Made by a program: the position numbers and the translations under genes. The notes beneath the pieces are model-generated. The model saw only the letters and a program-made list of their open reading frames with translations, had not been told where the DNA came from and did no database searches. Shown one piece after another: positions 8,741 to 17,276 of a stretch of 52,942 nucleotides of DNA; positions within the stretch are counted from its first letter, which is position 1, and every line of letters starts with the position of its first letter. The DNA comes from DASWJZ01 sp038211615 (GTDB taxonomy: Bacteria > Pseudomonadota > Alphaproteobacteria > Rhizobiales > Afifellaceae): contig JBBQVL010000022.1 of assembly GCA_038211615.1 (NCBI GenBank), positions 1 through 52,942 on the forward strand, read 5' to 3'.

Positions 8741-9994
8741 TCAACCCGGCACGACGAGGGCGTGCTTCTTGCGGCCGAGCGAAAGCTTCACCACGCCCTC
8801 GGCATTGATGTCGCCCGAGCCAATCGTGCGGTTCGCATCGGTGATGCGCACGTCGTTGATGCTGATCGAATTGTTGGCGACGGCGCGGCGCACCTCCCCG
8901 TTCGAGGCGGCGAGCCCGGCGCGGACGAAGAGCGCGGGCAGTCCCATTCCATTTTCCAGCTCGCTGCGCGGCACGCCGATCTTCGGCAGCGCGTCACCGC
9001 TCTTGCCCTCTTCGAAGGTCTTGCGCGCCGTCTCGGCGGCGGCGTCGGCTGCTGCCTGGCCGTGCAGCAGCGCCGTCGCCTCGTTCGCCAGCACCTTCTT
9101 CGCCTCGTTAATTTCGGCGCCCGCCAGATTCTCCAGCCGGGAAATCTCGCCGAGCGGCAATTCGGTGAAGAGACGCAGGAACCGGCCCACGTCGTCATCC
9201 TCGGTGTTGCGCCAGAATTGCCAGTACTCGTAGGGCGCGAGCTGCGCGGCGTTCAGCCAGATCGCGCCCTGCGCGGTCTTGCCCATCTTCGCGCCGGAGG
9301 AGGTGGTGATGAGCGGGCAGGTGAGGGCGTAGAGCTGCTCCGTTCCCATGCGGCGGCCGAGGTCGATACCGCTGACGATGTTCCCCCACTGGTCGGAGCC
9401 GCCCATCTGCAGCACGCAGCCATTGCGCCGGCTGAGCTCGACGAAATCGTAGGCCTGCAGGATCATGTAGTTGAATTCGAGGAACGAAAGCTCGTGCTCG
9501 CGCTCCAGCCGCGTCTTGACGGAGTCAAAGGCGAGCATCCGATTGACGGAGAAATACCGGCCGACGTCGCGCAGGAAATCGATGTAGTTGAGCGGCGCCA
9601 GCCATTCGGCGTTGTCGGCCATGACGGCCGCGCGCTCGCCCTCGTAGCGGACGAAGTGCGCGAAGACCTCCTTCAGGCTGTTCTTGTTAGCCTCGATGTC
9701 GTCGACGGTCAGGATGCGGCGCGTCTCGTCCTTGCCGGAAGGATCTCCGACCCTTGTCGTGCCGCCGCCCATCAGCGTGATCGGCTTGCCGCCGGTCTTC
9801 TGCAGCCAGCGCAGCATCATGATCGACACCAGACTCCCGACATGCAGCGACGGCCCGGTGCAGTCATAGCCGACGTAAGCCGTGAGCCCGCCCTTGGCGG
9901 CAAGCGCGTCGAGCCCTTCGGGGTCGGAGCACTGGTTGATGAAGCCGCGCTCCTGGAGGGTGCGCAGGAAGTCGGAGCGGTAGGTGGTGGTCAT
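8741..9994 (-). CDS. tyrS: Tyrosyl-tRNA synthetase
   Basis: A class I aminoacyl-tRNA synthetase of 417 aa that charges tRNA-Tyr. The HIGH-box equivalent HVGS follows YVGYDCTGPSL near residue 50, and the KMSKS-type loop is KMGKT near 234. The YxxQxxD-type tyrosine pocket (MILQAYDFVEL and QMGGSDQWGNI) is clear. A C-terminal S4 RNA-binding domain covers roughly 350-417 (SINDVRITDANRTIGSGDI). Length and motifs are typical of the TyrRS group with the KMSKS variant. It is divergent from the small exported protein gene and anmK, the usual alphaproteobacterial neighbourhood. Confidence 0.97.
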   Translation of the reverse strand: MTTTYRSDFLRTLQERGFINQCSDPEGLDALAAKGGLTAYVGYDCTGPSLHVGSLVSIMMLRWLQKTGGKPITLMGGGTTRVGDPSGKDETRRILTVDDIEANKNSLKEVFAHFVRYEGERAAVMADNAEWLAPLNYIDFLRDVGRYFSVNRMLAFDSVKTRLEREHELSFLEFNYMILQAYDFVELSRRNGCVLQMGGSDQWGNIVSGIDLGRRMGTEQLYALTCPLITTSSGAKMGKTAQGAIWLNAAQLAPYEYWQFWRNTEDDDVGRFLRLFTELPLGEISRLENLAGAEINEAKKVLANEATALLHGQAAADAAAETARKTFEEGKSGDALPKIGVPRSELENGMGLPALFVRAGLAASNGEVRRAVANNSISINDVRITDANRTIGSGDINAEGVVKLSLGRKKHALVVPG

Positions 9995-10167
9995 GCTTGC
10001 GGTTTCGGTTCTGGCGGGGCGCCGGGTCGGCGGCTCTTACCATGTGAATCGGCCCGTGTGAATCAAAGCCGCCGCGGCCTTGTTGGGGGTCCTGAGCCGG
10101 AAGTTTCCGCGATTGCTGGTGCGCCGCGATTCGCCTAGGTTCCGCGGCGAGTGAAAAGGGGGCAGTG

Positions 10168-10512
10168 ATGTCGTACGTTTCGTTGCGGTCAGGTCTTGGA
10201 GCGCTTTGTCTTGCAGGAGCCGCAGCGCTCATCGGGGCGGTTCCGGCAGAGGCGGCCAAACCAAAGCGGACCTATAATTGCGGCGACGGAGCCGGCAGCC
10301 TGGTGGTGACTGTCCTGAGCCAGCAGTCGATCCGCGTACGGGTGGATCTCGGCGGAGAGGACGGCAAGTTCACGATGACGATGAAGCAATCCGGCTCCGG
10401 CTATCACTTCGTGGACGGCGAGTATGAAGTGACGATCACCAACGCGCAGGATACCCTGACCTACATGGCGCCTGACTACGGGTCGATCGCTTGCGTGTGG
10501 GGCGGGCACTGA
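10168..10512 (+). CDS. Small exported protein of unknown function
   Basis: 114 aa. The ATG at 10168 is preceded by AAAAGGGGG with 6-7 bases spacing; an overlapping GTG at 10165 is less likely. A clear Sec signal peptide spans about residues 1-29 (hydrophobic GLGALCLAGAAALIGAV, cleavage near AEAA). The mature part is about 85 residues with two cysteines (in TYNCGDG and near the end, SIACVWGGH) that could form one disulfide, and alternating polar/hydrophobic strands. It looks like a small periplasmic beta-rich protein. No family recognised. It sits between divergent tyrS and co-directional anmK with an 86-bp gap, so linkage to anmK is possible but not shown. Confidence 0.75.
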   Translation: MSYVSLRSGLGALCLAGAAALIGAVPAEAAKPKRTYNCGDGAGSLVVTVLSQQSIRVRVDLGGEDGKFTMTMKQSGSGYHFVDGEYEVTITNAQDTLTYMAPDYGSIACVWGGH

Positions 10513-10598
10513 GGTTCGCGGCGCGCGGCTCGATCTCGGCGAGGCGCTGCATCGCGGGTCTCGCGGCCCCTCCAACATAACCCCCGTTACGGCTTGCA

Positions 10599-11720
10599 AT
10601 GGCGGAGCTGCTGAGCGCGGTCGGCCTGATGAGCGGCACCTCGCTCGATGGCGTGGACGTGGCATTCCTCAGGACGGATGGCGAGCGAATCGCGGCATTC
10701 GGCCCGGCGCGGACCATTCCCTACGGTGAGCCAGACCGGAAAATACTGCGGCAGGCCGCTCTCGACGCACGCGTGCTGGACGACCGCGTCGCCCGGCCGG
10801 GAATACTCGCCGAGGCCGAGGCGCTTGTCACGCTCCGACATGCCGAAGCGGTGGAGACGTTCCTCGCCGCAGAGCGGATCGCGGCGGGCGATGTGGATCT
10901 CGTCGGCTTTCATGGCCAGACGGTGTTCCACGATCCGGCGAAGGCGCTGACCGTGCAGATCGGCGACGGCCAGGCTCTCGCGGACAGGCTCGGCGTCGCG
11001 GTGGTCTGGGATTTCCGCGCCGCGGACATGGCGGCCGGCGGGCAGGGCGCGCCGCTCGCGCCCGTCTTCCATCGCGCGCTCGCCGAAACCGCCGGGCTTG
11101 CCGGCCCCGTCATGTTCCTCAATCTCGGCGGCGTGGCGAATATCACCTATGTCGGCGCGGACGGCGCGCTCATTGCCTTCGATACCGGACCGGGCAACGG
11201 GTTGCTTGATGACTGGACGCTTGCGCGCACCGGGAATCCCTTCGACGCCGATGGCCGGCTCGCTGCGAGCGGCACGGCTTCCGAGCCCATCCTGGCGGAG
11301 CTGCTTGCGCATCCCTATTTCGCGCTGCCGCCGCCGAAATCGCTCGACCGCAACACCTTTCCGGTCGCGCGGCTGGCAGGCCTCTCCGATGCGGATGGAG
11401 CCGCGACGCTGCTGCAATTTTCGGCGCGTTCGGTTGCCGCCGCGCTGCGGCATCTGCCGGCGCCGCCCAGCGTCGGCTACACGAGCGGCGGCGGTCGCCT
11501 GAACCCCGAGCTCGTGCGCGCGCTCGGGCAGAGCCTGAAGCCTGTTCCGCTCCAGCCGATCGAGGCGCTTGGGTTCGACGGCGACGCGACCGAGGCGCAG
11601 GCGTTTGCGTTTCTCGCCGTGCGATCCGCGAAGGGCCTGCCGCTCTCCTACCCGCTGACGACAGGCGTGCCGAGGCCGCTACCGGGCGGACGGAAAAGCC
11701 AGCCGAAAAGGACTGGTTAA
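10599..11720 (+). CDS. anmK: Anhydro-N-acetylmuramic acid kinase
   Basis: AnmK phosphorylates and opens 1,6-anhydro-MurNAc during peptidoglycan recycling, giving MurNAc-6-P. The N-terminal MSGTSLDGVDVA phosphate-binding signature is at residues 12-23, with NLGGVANITYV near 176-186 and FDTGPGNGLLDDW near 195-207, all characteristic of the family. 373 aa is the normal length. No murQ (the next enzyme) is visible in this window. Translation starts at ATG 10599. The location opposite tyrS is a widespread alphaproteobacterial arrangement. Confidence 0.95.
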   Translation: MAELLSAVGLMSGTSLDGVDVAFLRTDGERIAAFGPARTIPYGEPDRKILRQAALDARVLDDRVARPGILAEAEALVTLRHAEAVETFLAAERIAAGDVDLVGFHGQTVFHDPAKALTVQIGDGQALADRLGVAVVWDFRAADMAAGGQGAPLAPVFHRALAETAGLAGPVMFLNLGGVANITYVGADGALIAFDTGPGNGLLDDWTLARTGNPFDADGRLAASGTASEPILAELLAHPYFALPPPKSLDRNTFPVARLAGLSDADGAATLLQFSARSVAAALRHLPAPPSVGYTSGGGRLNPELVRALGQSLKPVPLQPIEALGFDGDATEAQAFAFLAVRSAKGLPLSYPLTTGVPRPLPGGRKSQPKRTG

Positions 11721-11784
11721 CGTCAATTCAAGCATTTCGCTGGAAAGCTGCCGGCTGGTTTTCGTGGACCCAGGACGGCAGGAC

Positions 11785-13389
11785 ATGGACGCGGCTTCCG
11801 CGCCGAAGAGCGCAGAGGATGAAAGCGGTCGCGAGACCTGGCTGAAACCCATCCTTCTCGCGGTGGCGCTTATTCTTGTCGCCAGCTACGCCCTGACGGT
11901 GACGGAGGTGGGCGGGCAGCTCTGGCAGGAGGCAAACGGCCTTCTGCACTCCGACTCGGCGATGCTCGTAATCGGGATAGGTGGCGCGGCCGTGGCGGTC
12001 GCCGGGCTGGCGTATCTCTTCCTGCGGAACGTTCCCGCAAGGCCCAGCAGGCGCGCAGCGGAGGCGCGTCTGTCGGCGGAAAATATCGCCGGGCGAAAAG
12101 CGGTGCTGGAGACGCTCGTCCGCGAGATCGAGGCGAATGCCAAAGCCACGCGCCAGCTCGCGATCCACGTCATCGACATCGACCGTTTCCGTATCGTCAA
12201 TGAGGTGCGCGGCGAGGGAGAGGCGGATGATTTCCTCCGCCTCCTGAGCGAGCGGCTGCTCCTCCTCGTCAACCAGCCGGAGCGGCTGGCGCGGATCGGC
12301 GACGACGAATTCCTGATCATCCAGCCGGAGGTCGGCGGCGCGCGGCATGCGGAGATCTTCGCTCGGCGCATCCAGGAAACCATCCGGGATGTCTGCGCGC
12401 AGGTCCCGCGCCACGCCCGTCCGGGCGCCAGCATCGGGGTCGCGGTCGCTCCCGATCACGGGAACGATGCGGCAAAGCTCATGCACAGCGCCTCGCTCGC
12501 GCTCCGCGCCGCCAAGGGCGCCGGCGGCGACACGTTCCGCGTCTACACGCGCGACATGGAACTGGCGGTCGAGACACGCCTGCAGATGGAGACCGCGATC
12601 AGCGACGGCCTGCATCAGAGCTGGTTCGATCTGCATTTCCAGCCGCAATACGATCTTCGCACGCGACGGCTGCTTGGATTTGAGGCGCTGGTCCGCATGG
12701 CGCATCCTGATCTCGGCGAGGTGCTGCCGACCGTATTCGTTCCGGTCGCCGACGAAAGCGGGCTGATCCAGCCGCTCGGCGAATGGATCATCCGCGAAGC
12801 GTTCTCTACCGCCGCGGAGTGGCCCTCGCACCTGACGCTCGCGATCAACATCTCGCTCGCGCAATTCCGTCACGGTGACATCGCGGCGACCATCATTCAC
12901 GCGCTGGCTAAGGCCGGACTGGCCGGCTCGCGGCTCCGCATCGAGGTTTCCGAGGCGGTTCTGCTGGCGCAATCGGATTCCATCAACGAGCAGCTCCGGC
13001 GGCTGAGAAGCCGCGGCGTCACCATCATTCTCGACGATTTCGGCCTGCACAACTCGCGCCTGAAGCTGCTGTCGCGCGCAGCACTCGACGCGGTCAAGCT
13101 GGACCGCTCGCTGATCGAGCGCGTCGGGCGGGAGCCGGAGGCGGAGGACCTTGTGCGCAGCCTCATCGGCACCGCGCAGTCCTTCGACCTGGAAATATTG
13201 GCCGAGGGCATCGAGAGCGCCGAGCAGGCGCTCTTCCTGATGTCGAACGACTGCCAGAAGGTGCAGGGCTTCCTGTTCGGCAGGCCGTCGCAGAAGCGCG
13301 ATCTCGCCGCCATCATCTCGAAGGACATGCGCAACGCGCTCGGGGCCGAGCCGCCGAAGGCGCCCCGGTCAGCCTCGGCGGCCGCGTAG
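11785..13389 (+). CDS. Membrane-bound degenerate-GGDEF / EAL protein (cyclic di-GMP phosphodiesterase candidate)
   Basis: 534 aa from ATG 11785 (GGCAGG upstream; a GTG at 11764 is in frame). Two transmembrane helices lie at about 12-35 and 54-76. The GGDEF domain has RIGDDEF near residue 171 in place of the GGDEF signature, so cyclase activity is doubtful. The EAL domain keeps FEALVR near 298, INIS, EVSEAVL, ILDDFG, KLDRSLI and AEGIES, the motifs that bind metal and c-di-GMP, so hydrolysis of c-di-GMP is plausible. The GGDEF half may bind GTP and regulate, as known for some composite proteins. It follows anmK by 64 bp on the same strand. Confidence 0.9.
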   Translation: MDAASAPKSAEDESGRETWLKPILLAVALILVASYALTVTEVGGQLWQEANGLLHSDSAMLVIGIGGAAVAVAGLAYLFLRNVPARPSRRAAEARLSAENIAGRKAVLETLVREIEANAKATRQLAIHVIDIDRFRIVNEVRGEGEADDFLRLLSERLLLLVNQPERLARIGDDEFLIIQPEVGGARHAEIFARRIQETIRDVCAQVPRHARPGASIGVAVAPDHGNDAAKLMHSASLALRAAKGAGGDTFRVYTRDMELAVETRLQMETAISDGLHQSWFDLHFQPQYDLRTRRLLGFEALVRMAHPDLGEVLPTVFVPVADESGLIQPLGEWIIREAFSTAAEWPSHLTLAINISLAQFRHGDIAATIIHALAKAGLAGSRLRIEVSEAVLLAQSDSINEQLRRLRSRGVTIILDDFGLHNSRLKLLSRAALDAVKLDRSLIERVGREPEAEDLVRSLIGTAQSFDLEILAEGIESAEQALFLMSNDCQKVQGFLFGRPSQKRDLAAIISKDMRNALGAEPPKAPRSASAAA

Positions 13390-13410
13390 AAGGGACGATC
13401 TCGGCCGCTG

Positions 13411-14064
13411 CTACTGCGACTCGATCGCCTGCAGACGCATGTCGAGATAGTTGGCGCAGGTCTCGATCAGCGGATCGACCTGCCCCTCGAAGAAATGGTT
13501 GGCGCCCTTCATCTGCACGTGATCGATGACGATGCCCTTCTGCGTCTTCAGCTTGTCGACGAGCCCCTGGACGGCGTCGGTCGGCGCGACCTTGTCCTGA
13601 TCGCCGTTGATGATGAGCCCGGAAGACGGGCAGGGCGCCAGGAACGAGAAGTCGTAGAGGTTCGGCTGCGGCGCGATCGAGATGAAGCCCTCGACCTCCG
13701 GCCGGCGCATCAGAAGCTGCATGCCGACCCAGGCGCCGAAGGAGAAGCCGGCGATCCACACGCCGCGTGAATCCGGGTGCAGGGTCTGGATCCAGTCGAG
13801 CGCGGCGGCGGCGTCGGCAAGCTCGCCCACGCCGTGGTCGAAATAGCCCTGGCTGCGTCCGACGCCCCGGAAATTGAAGCGCAGGCAGGTAAAGCCGCGC
13901 TCTTGGAACATGTAGAAGGCCTTGTAGACGATCTGGTTGTTCATCGTGCCGCCGAAGCGGGGATGCGGATGCAGCACGAGGGCGATCGGAGCGGTTTTCG
14001 TCGCCGAGGGCTGATAGCGGCCCTCCAGGCGTCCGTCGGGGCCTGTGAAAATTACCTCTGGCAT
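13411..14064 (-). CDS. Alpha/beta hydrolase (dienelactone-hydrolase-like)
   Basis: 217 aa from ATG 14064 (MPEVIFTGPDGRLEGRY), the start matching the conserved beginning of this family; the frame stays open to 14148. The alpha/beta fold signals are LHPHPRFGGTMNN (oxyanion region), the nucleophile elbow GFSFGAW near 105, the acid in NGDQDKVAP and the His in GANHFF near the C-terminus. All three catalytic residues are therefore present. No signal peptide, so cytoplasmic. Proteins of this kind are widespread in alphaproteobacteria without assigned substrate. It is divergent from the suf operon and shares its promoter region. Confidence 0.85.
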   Translation of the reverse strand: MPEVIFTGPDGRLEGRYQPSATKTAPIALVLHPHPRFGGTMNNQIVYKAFYMFQERGFTCLRFNFRGVGRSQGYFDHGVGELADAAAALDWIQTLHPDSRGVWIAGFSFGAWVGMQLLMRRPEVEGFISIAPQPNLYDFSFLAPCPSSGLIINGDQDKVAPTDAVQGLVDKLKTQKGIVIDHVQMKGANHFFEGQVDPLIETCANYLDMRLQAIESQ

Positions 14065-14100
14065 TGAAGCATGTCTCGACTCTCGGGCCGCGCGCGTTCC

Positions 14101-14129
14101 TTGACACGCTCGGCTCCCGTTTCTAGAAA
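14101..14129 (+). promoter_or_regulatory. Probable sigma-70 promoter of the suf operon
   Basis: A perfect -35 TTGACA (14101-14106) is separated by 17 bases from TAGAAA (14124-14129), a 4/6 match to TATAAT. The -10 lies within a 10-bp palindrome TTTCTAGAAA (14120-14129). It points at the cysteine desulfurase gene starting at 14241, and the inverted repeat at 14130-14154 would cover the transcription start. Confidence 0.6.
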
Positions 14130-14154
14130 CTAGTTTGGAACAATTCAAAACTAG
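14130..14154. promoter_or_regulatory. Irr-type ICE-like operator in the suf promoter
   Basis: A 25-bp inverted repeat with arms CTAGTTT (14130-14136) and AAACTAG (14148-14154) and inner GAA/TTC. The core TTTGGAACAATTCAAAA matches the iron-control-element consensus TTTAGAAnnnTTCTAAA at 12 of 14 defined bases. Irr is the haem/iron-responsive Fur-family regulator of Hyphomicrobiales and Rhodobacterales that is known to control suf genes. Position directly after the -10 suggests repression in low iron. A separate hairpin CTGCCC-TTT-GGGCAG (14163-14177) follows in the leader. Confidence 0.6.
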
Positions 14155-14240
14155 CGCGGCTGCTGCCCTTTGGGCAGGGCGGGCTATGTAAACACCAAAG
14201 GCTTCTCCGAATTCAAGGATTACGTCGGGCCGGGCTCATT

Positions 14241-15401
14241 ATGCTTTCGCGCATCTACATGGACGCAAACGCCGGCACGCCGCTTCTCCCCGCGGTGCGC
14301 GACGCGTTCGTGGCGGCGCTGGACGCTGCCGCCAACGCTTCCTCCGTGCATGCCGAAGGCCGCCGCGCGCGTTTGCTGGTGGAAGAGGCCCGTGCCGCAG
14401 TCGCGATGGCGGTCGGCGCGGAGCCAGACAACGTGATCTTCACGGGCGGGGCGACGGAAGCCGCGGCGCTGGCGCTGACCCCCCACATCCTCTTCGGGCG
14501 AGGCCTCGCGCCGGCCGGCCGGCTCTATGTCGGTGCGACGGAGCATCCTTGCGTGCTCGCGGGCGGGCGATTCCCTGCGGATTCTGTCAGCCGGCTTCCG
14601 GTCGGGCGTTCCGGCGCCATCGATCTCGCCGCGCTCGAACAGGCGCTGGCGGCCCACGACGCGGCGTCCGGCGCGCCCTATGTCGCGCTGATGCTGGCGA
14701 ACAACGAGACCGGCGTGATCCACCCGGTTGCGGAGGCCGCGCGCATCGTCAAGCGGCATGGCGGCTATGTGTTCTGCGACGCGGTGCAGGCGCTCGGCCG
14801 CATCCCGGTGGACATCGCGGCGCTCGGCGTCGATTTCCTGGCACTTTCGGCGCACAAGCTCGGCGGTCCGCAGGGCGCTGGCGCGCTCGTTCTGGCCGAC
14901 GCGAATACCCGTCCAGAGCCGCTTCTGACCGGCGGCGGACAGGAGCGCCGGCGCCGCGCCGGCACGGAAAACGTCGCGGCGATCGTGGGGTTCGGCGTTG
15001 CGGCAAGGCTCGCCGCTCACCATCTTTCGGACATGGACCGCGTGTCGGCCTTGCGGGCGGGGCTGGAGGCGGAGCTGGTGGCGATTTCGCCGCAGGCGAG
15101 GATTGCCGGAATCGCGGCGGAGCGGCTCCCGAACACCACCTTGTTCGGCGTGCCGGGAATGTCCGCGGAGACCGCCGTGATCGCCTTCGATCTTGAAGGG
15201 ATCGCGGTTTCAGCCGGCTCGGCCTGTTCGTCCGGCAAGGTCGCCGCGAGCCACGTGCTGGAGGCGATGGGCGAAGCCGACATCGCCCGCTCCGGCGTCC
15301 GCGTGAGCCTTTCTGCCGCGGTCGAGACGGCGGATGTCGAAGCCTTCACGCTCGCCTGGCGCGCCATCCATGCGCGCATGCGCCAGAGCCGCGCAGCGTG
15401 A
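14241..15401 (+). CDS. Cysteine desulfurase, IscS/NifS-like (group I), first gene of the suf operon
   Basis: 386-aa PLP enzyme that removes sulfur from cysteine for Fe-S cluster assembly. It opens with MDANAGTPLLPAVRDAF; the PLP-binding Lys lies in SAHKLGG near 205, and the persulfide Cys in SAGSACSSGK near 329, the group I loop pattern. The next genes are sufB, an unknown gene, sufC, sufD and sufS, so the operon encodes two desulfurases of different groups. This order (group I desulfurase leading the suf genes) is typical of Hyphomicrobiales. The leader of about 87 nt after the ICE-like site contains no other gene. Confidence 0.93.
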   Translation: MLSRIYMDANAGTPLLPAVRDAFVAALDAAANASSVHAEGRRARLLVEEARAAVAMAVGAEPDNVIFTGGATEAAALALTPHILFGRGLAPAGRLYVGATEHPCVLAGGRFPADSVSRLPVGRSGAIDLAALEQALAAHDAASGAPYVALMLANNETGVIHPVAEAARIVKRHGGYVFCDAVQALGRIPVDIAALGVDFLALSAHKLGGPQGAGALVLADANTRPEPLLTGGGQERRRRAGTENVAAIVGFGVAARLAAHHLSDMDRVSALRAGLEAELVAISPQARIAGIAAERLPNTTLFGVPGMSAETAVIAFDLEGIAVSAGSACSSGKVAASHVLEAMGEADIARSGVRVSLSAAVETADVEAFTLAWRAIHARMRQSRAA

Positions 15402-15423
15402 GAACCGATTTGAGGAGAGTCTG

Positions 15424-16908
15424 ATGCCTGCTGTTCAGGAGACGGTCGCGCAAGTCCGGGCGCTCGACGTCGACAAGTACAAATACGGCTTCACGACCGA
15501 CATCCAGTCGGACCTCGCGCCGAAGGGGCTGAACGAGGATATCGTCCGCTTCATCTCGGCTAGGAAGAACGAGCCGTCGTGGCTCACCGACTGGCGGCTG
15601 CAGGCCTACCGCCGCTGGCTCAGCATGAAGGAGCCGAGCTGGGCGCGCGTGCACTATCCGAAGATCGACTACCAGGATCTCCACTATTACGCGTCGCCGA
15701 AGCGCAATCCGCTGGCGAGCCTCGACGAGGTCGATCCAGAGATTCTGAAGACCTATGCGCGGCTCGGTATCCCGCTGAAGGAGCAGGAGATCCTCGCCGG
15801 CGTCCGCAACGATGGCGAGGCAAGCGGCTCGCGGGTGGCGGTCGACGCCGTGTTCGATTCCGTCTCAGTCGCTACGACCTTCAAGGAAGAGCTGAAGAAG
15901 GCCGGCGTGCTCTTCATGCCGATCTCCGAGGCGGTGCACGAGCATCCCGAGCTGGTGCGCAAGTACCTGGGCTCGGTCGTGCCGATCACCGACAATTTCT
16001 TCGCGACGCTGAACTCCGCGGTCTTCTCCGACGGCTCCTTCGTCTACATCCCGAAGGGCGTCCGCTGCCCGATGGAGCTCTCCACCTATTTCCGCATCAA
16101 CGAGAAGAACACCGGGCAGTTCGAGCGCACGCTCATCATCGCCGACGAGGGCTCCTACGTGAGCTATCTCGAAGGCTGCACCGCGCCGATGCGCGACGAG
16201 AACCAGCTGCACGCGGCGGTGGTCGAGCTGGTCGCGCTTGACGACGCGGAGATCAAGTACTCAACGGTGCAGAACTGGTATCCGGGCGACAAGGAAGGCA
16301 AGGGCGGCATCTTCAACTTCGTCACCAAGCGCGGCGACTGCCGGGGAAAGCGGTCGAAGATATCCTGGACGCAGGTGGAGACTGGCTCGGCCATCACCTG
16401 GAAATATCCGAGCTGCATCCTGCGCGGCGACGGCTCGCGCGGCGAGTTTTATTCGATCGCGATTTCCAACGGCTACCAGCAGGTCGATTCCGGCACCAAG
16501 ATGATTCACCTCGGCAAGAACACGTCGAGCCGCATCATCTCGAAGGGCATCGCCGCCGGGCATTCCGACAACACCTACCGCGGGCTGGTGTCGGCGCATC
16601 GCCGCGCCGAGGGCGCGCGCAACTTCACCAACTGCGAGTCGCTCCTGATCGGCGACAAGTGCGGCGCGCACACCGTGCCGTACATCGAGTCCAAGAATTC
16701 TTCGGCGGTCTTCGAGCACGAGGCGACGACCTCGAAAATCTCCGGCGACCAGCTCTTCTACTGCCGCCAGCGCGGCATGAACGCCGAGGAGGCTACCGCG
16801 CTCATCATCAACGGCTTCGTGCGCGACGTGCTACAGCAGCTTCCGATGGAGTTCATGGCGGAGACGCAGAAGCTGATCGGCATCAGCCTCGAGGGGAGCG
16901 TGGGGTGA
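15424..16908 (+). CDS. sufB: Fe-S cluster assembly scaffold protein SufB
   Basis: 494 aa from ATG 15424, preceded by GAGGAGAG; the open frame upstream overlaps the preceding gene and is not used. SufB with SufC and SufD forms the SufBC2D scaffold on which clusters are built. Hallmarks are YKYGFTTDIQSDLAPKGL near the start, the FxIPKGVRCPMELSTYFRIN block and the C-terminal RQRGMNAEEATALIINGF with the conserved ELPMEF-like end (QLPMEFMAE). Conserved cysteines occur in EGCTAPM and FTNCESLL. The TGA overlaps the GTG of the next gene (GTGA), implying translational coupling. Confidence 0.97.
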   Translation: MPAVQETVAQVRALDVDKYKYGFTTDIQSDLAPKGLNEDIVRFISARKNEPSWLTDWRLQAYRRWLSMKEPSWARVHYPKIDYQDLHYYASPKRNPLASLDEVDPEILKTYARLGIPLKEQEILAGVRNDGEASGSRVAVDAVFDSVSVATTFKEELKKAGVLFMPISEAVHEHPELVRKYLGSVVPITDNFFATLNSAVFSDGSFVYIPKGVRCPMELSTYFRINEKNTGQFERTLIIADEGSYVSYLEGCTAPMRDENQLHAAVVELVALDDAEIKYSTVQNWYPGDKEGKGGIFNFVTKRGDCRGKRSKISWTQVETGSAITWKYPSCILRGDGSRGEFYSIAISNGYQQVDSGTKMIHLGKNTSSRIISKGIAAGHSDNTYRGLVSAHRRAEGARNFTNCESLLIGDKCGAHTVPYIESKNSSAVFEHEATTSKISGDQLFYCRQRGMNAEEATALIINGFVRDVLQQLPMEFMAETQKLIGISLEGSVG

Positions 16909-17276
16909 CACTGGCGCCTGAGGCGCTCCAGGCGGTCCTCGCCGACGGTCTTCAGAGTGACGCGGATTCGACGGAGACGGACAAGCCGCTGGCGCGAAGA
17001 GTTGGTGAATGGCTTGAGGCGAACCAGTCGGGGAGCGAGATCGTTGAACTCTACACGTGGGGCCTCAACGTCGAATTCGTTCTCAGGAACGGGGAATATT
17101 GGGCGATCGAGTGCCTGTCGCCGAGCGCCTTCCGGATGTATCCGGGGTTTGTGCGCGGCGATACCGTCACCTGGCCGAATATCTGGGTGCGGGACGACTT
17201 GAGCCTTGAGGAACTGGTGAAGAACATCAACGAAGTGGCGTTTCGCACGGCGAAGGAAGAGTTTCAGAATGCTTGA
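16905..17276 (+). CDS. Uncharacterised 123-aa protein encoded between sufB and sufC
   Basis: Starts at GTG 16905, overlapping the sufB stop, with GAGGGG upstream; its TGA (17274-17276) overlaps the sufC start (17269). The double overlap says it is translated as part of the suf message. The protein is soluble and acidic, with no signal peptide or membrane segment and a single Cys in WAIECLSP. A central beta-rich stretch (IVELYTWGLNVEFVLRNGEYWAIE) is followed by a Trp/Pro loop and a C-terminal helix (LEELVKNINEVAFRTAKEE). I recognise no family. Base composition is less GC-rich than its neighbours. Function in cluster assembly is only inferred from position. Confidence 0.75.
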   Translation: MTLAPEALQAVLADGLQSDADSTETDKPLARRVGEWLEANQSGSEIVELYTWGLNVEFVLRNGEYWAIECLSPSAFRMYPGFVRGDTVTWPNIWVRDDLSLEELVKNINEVAFRTAKEEFQNA

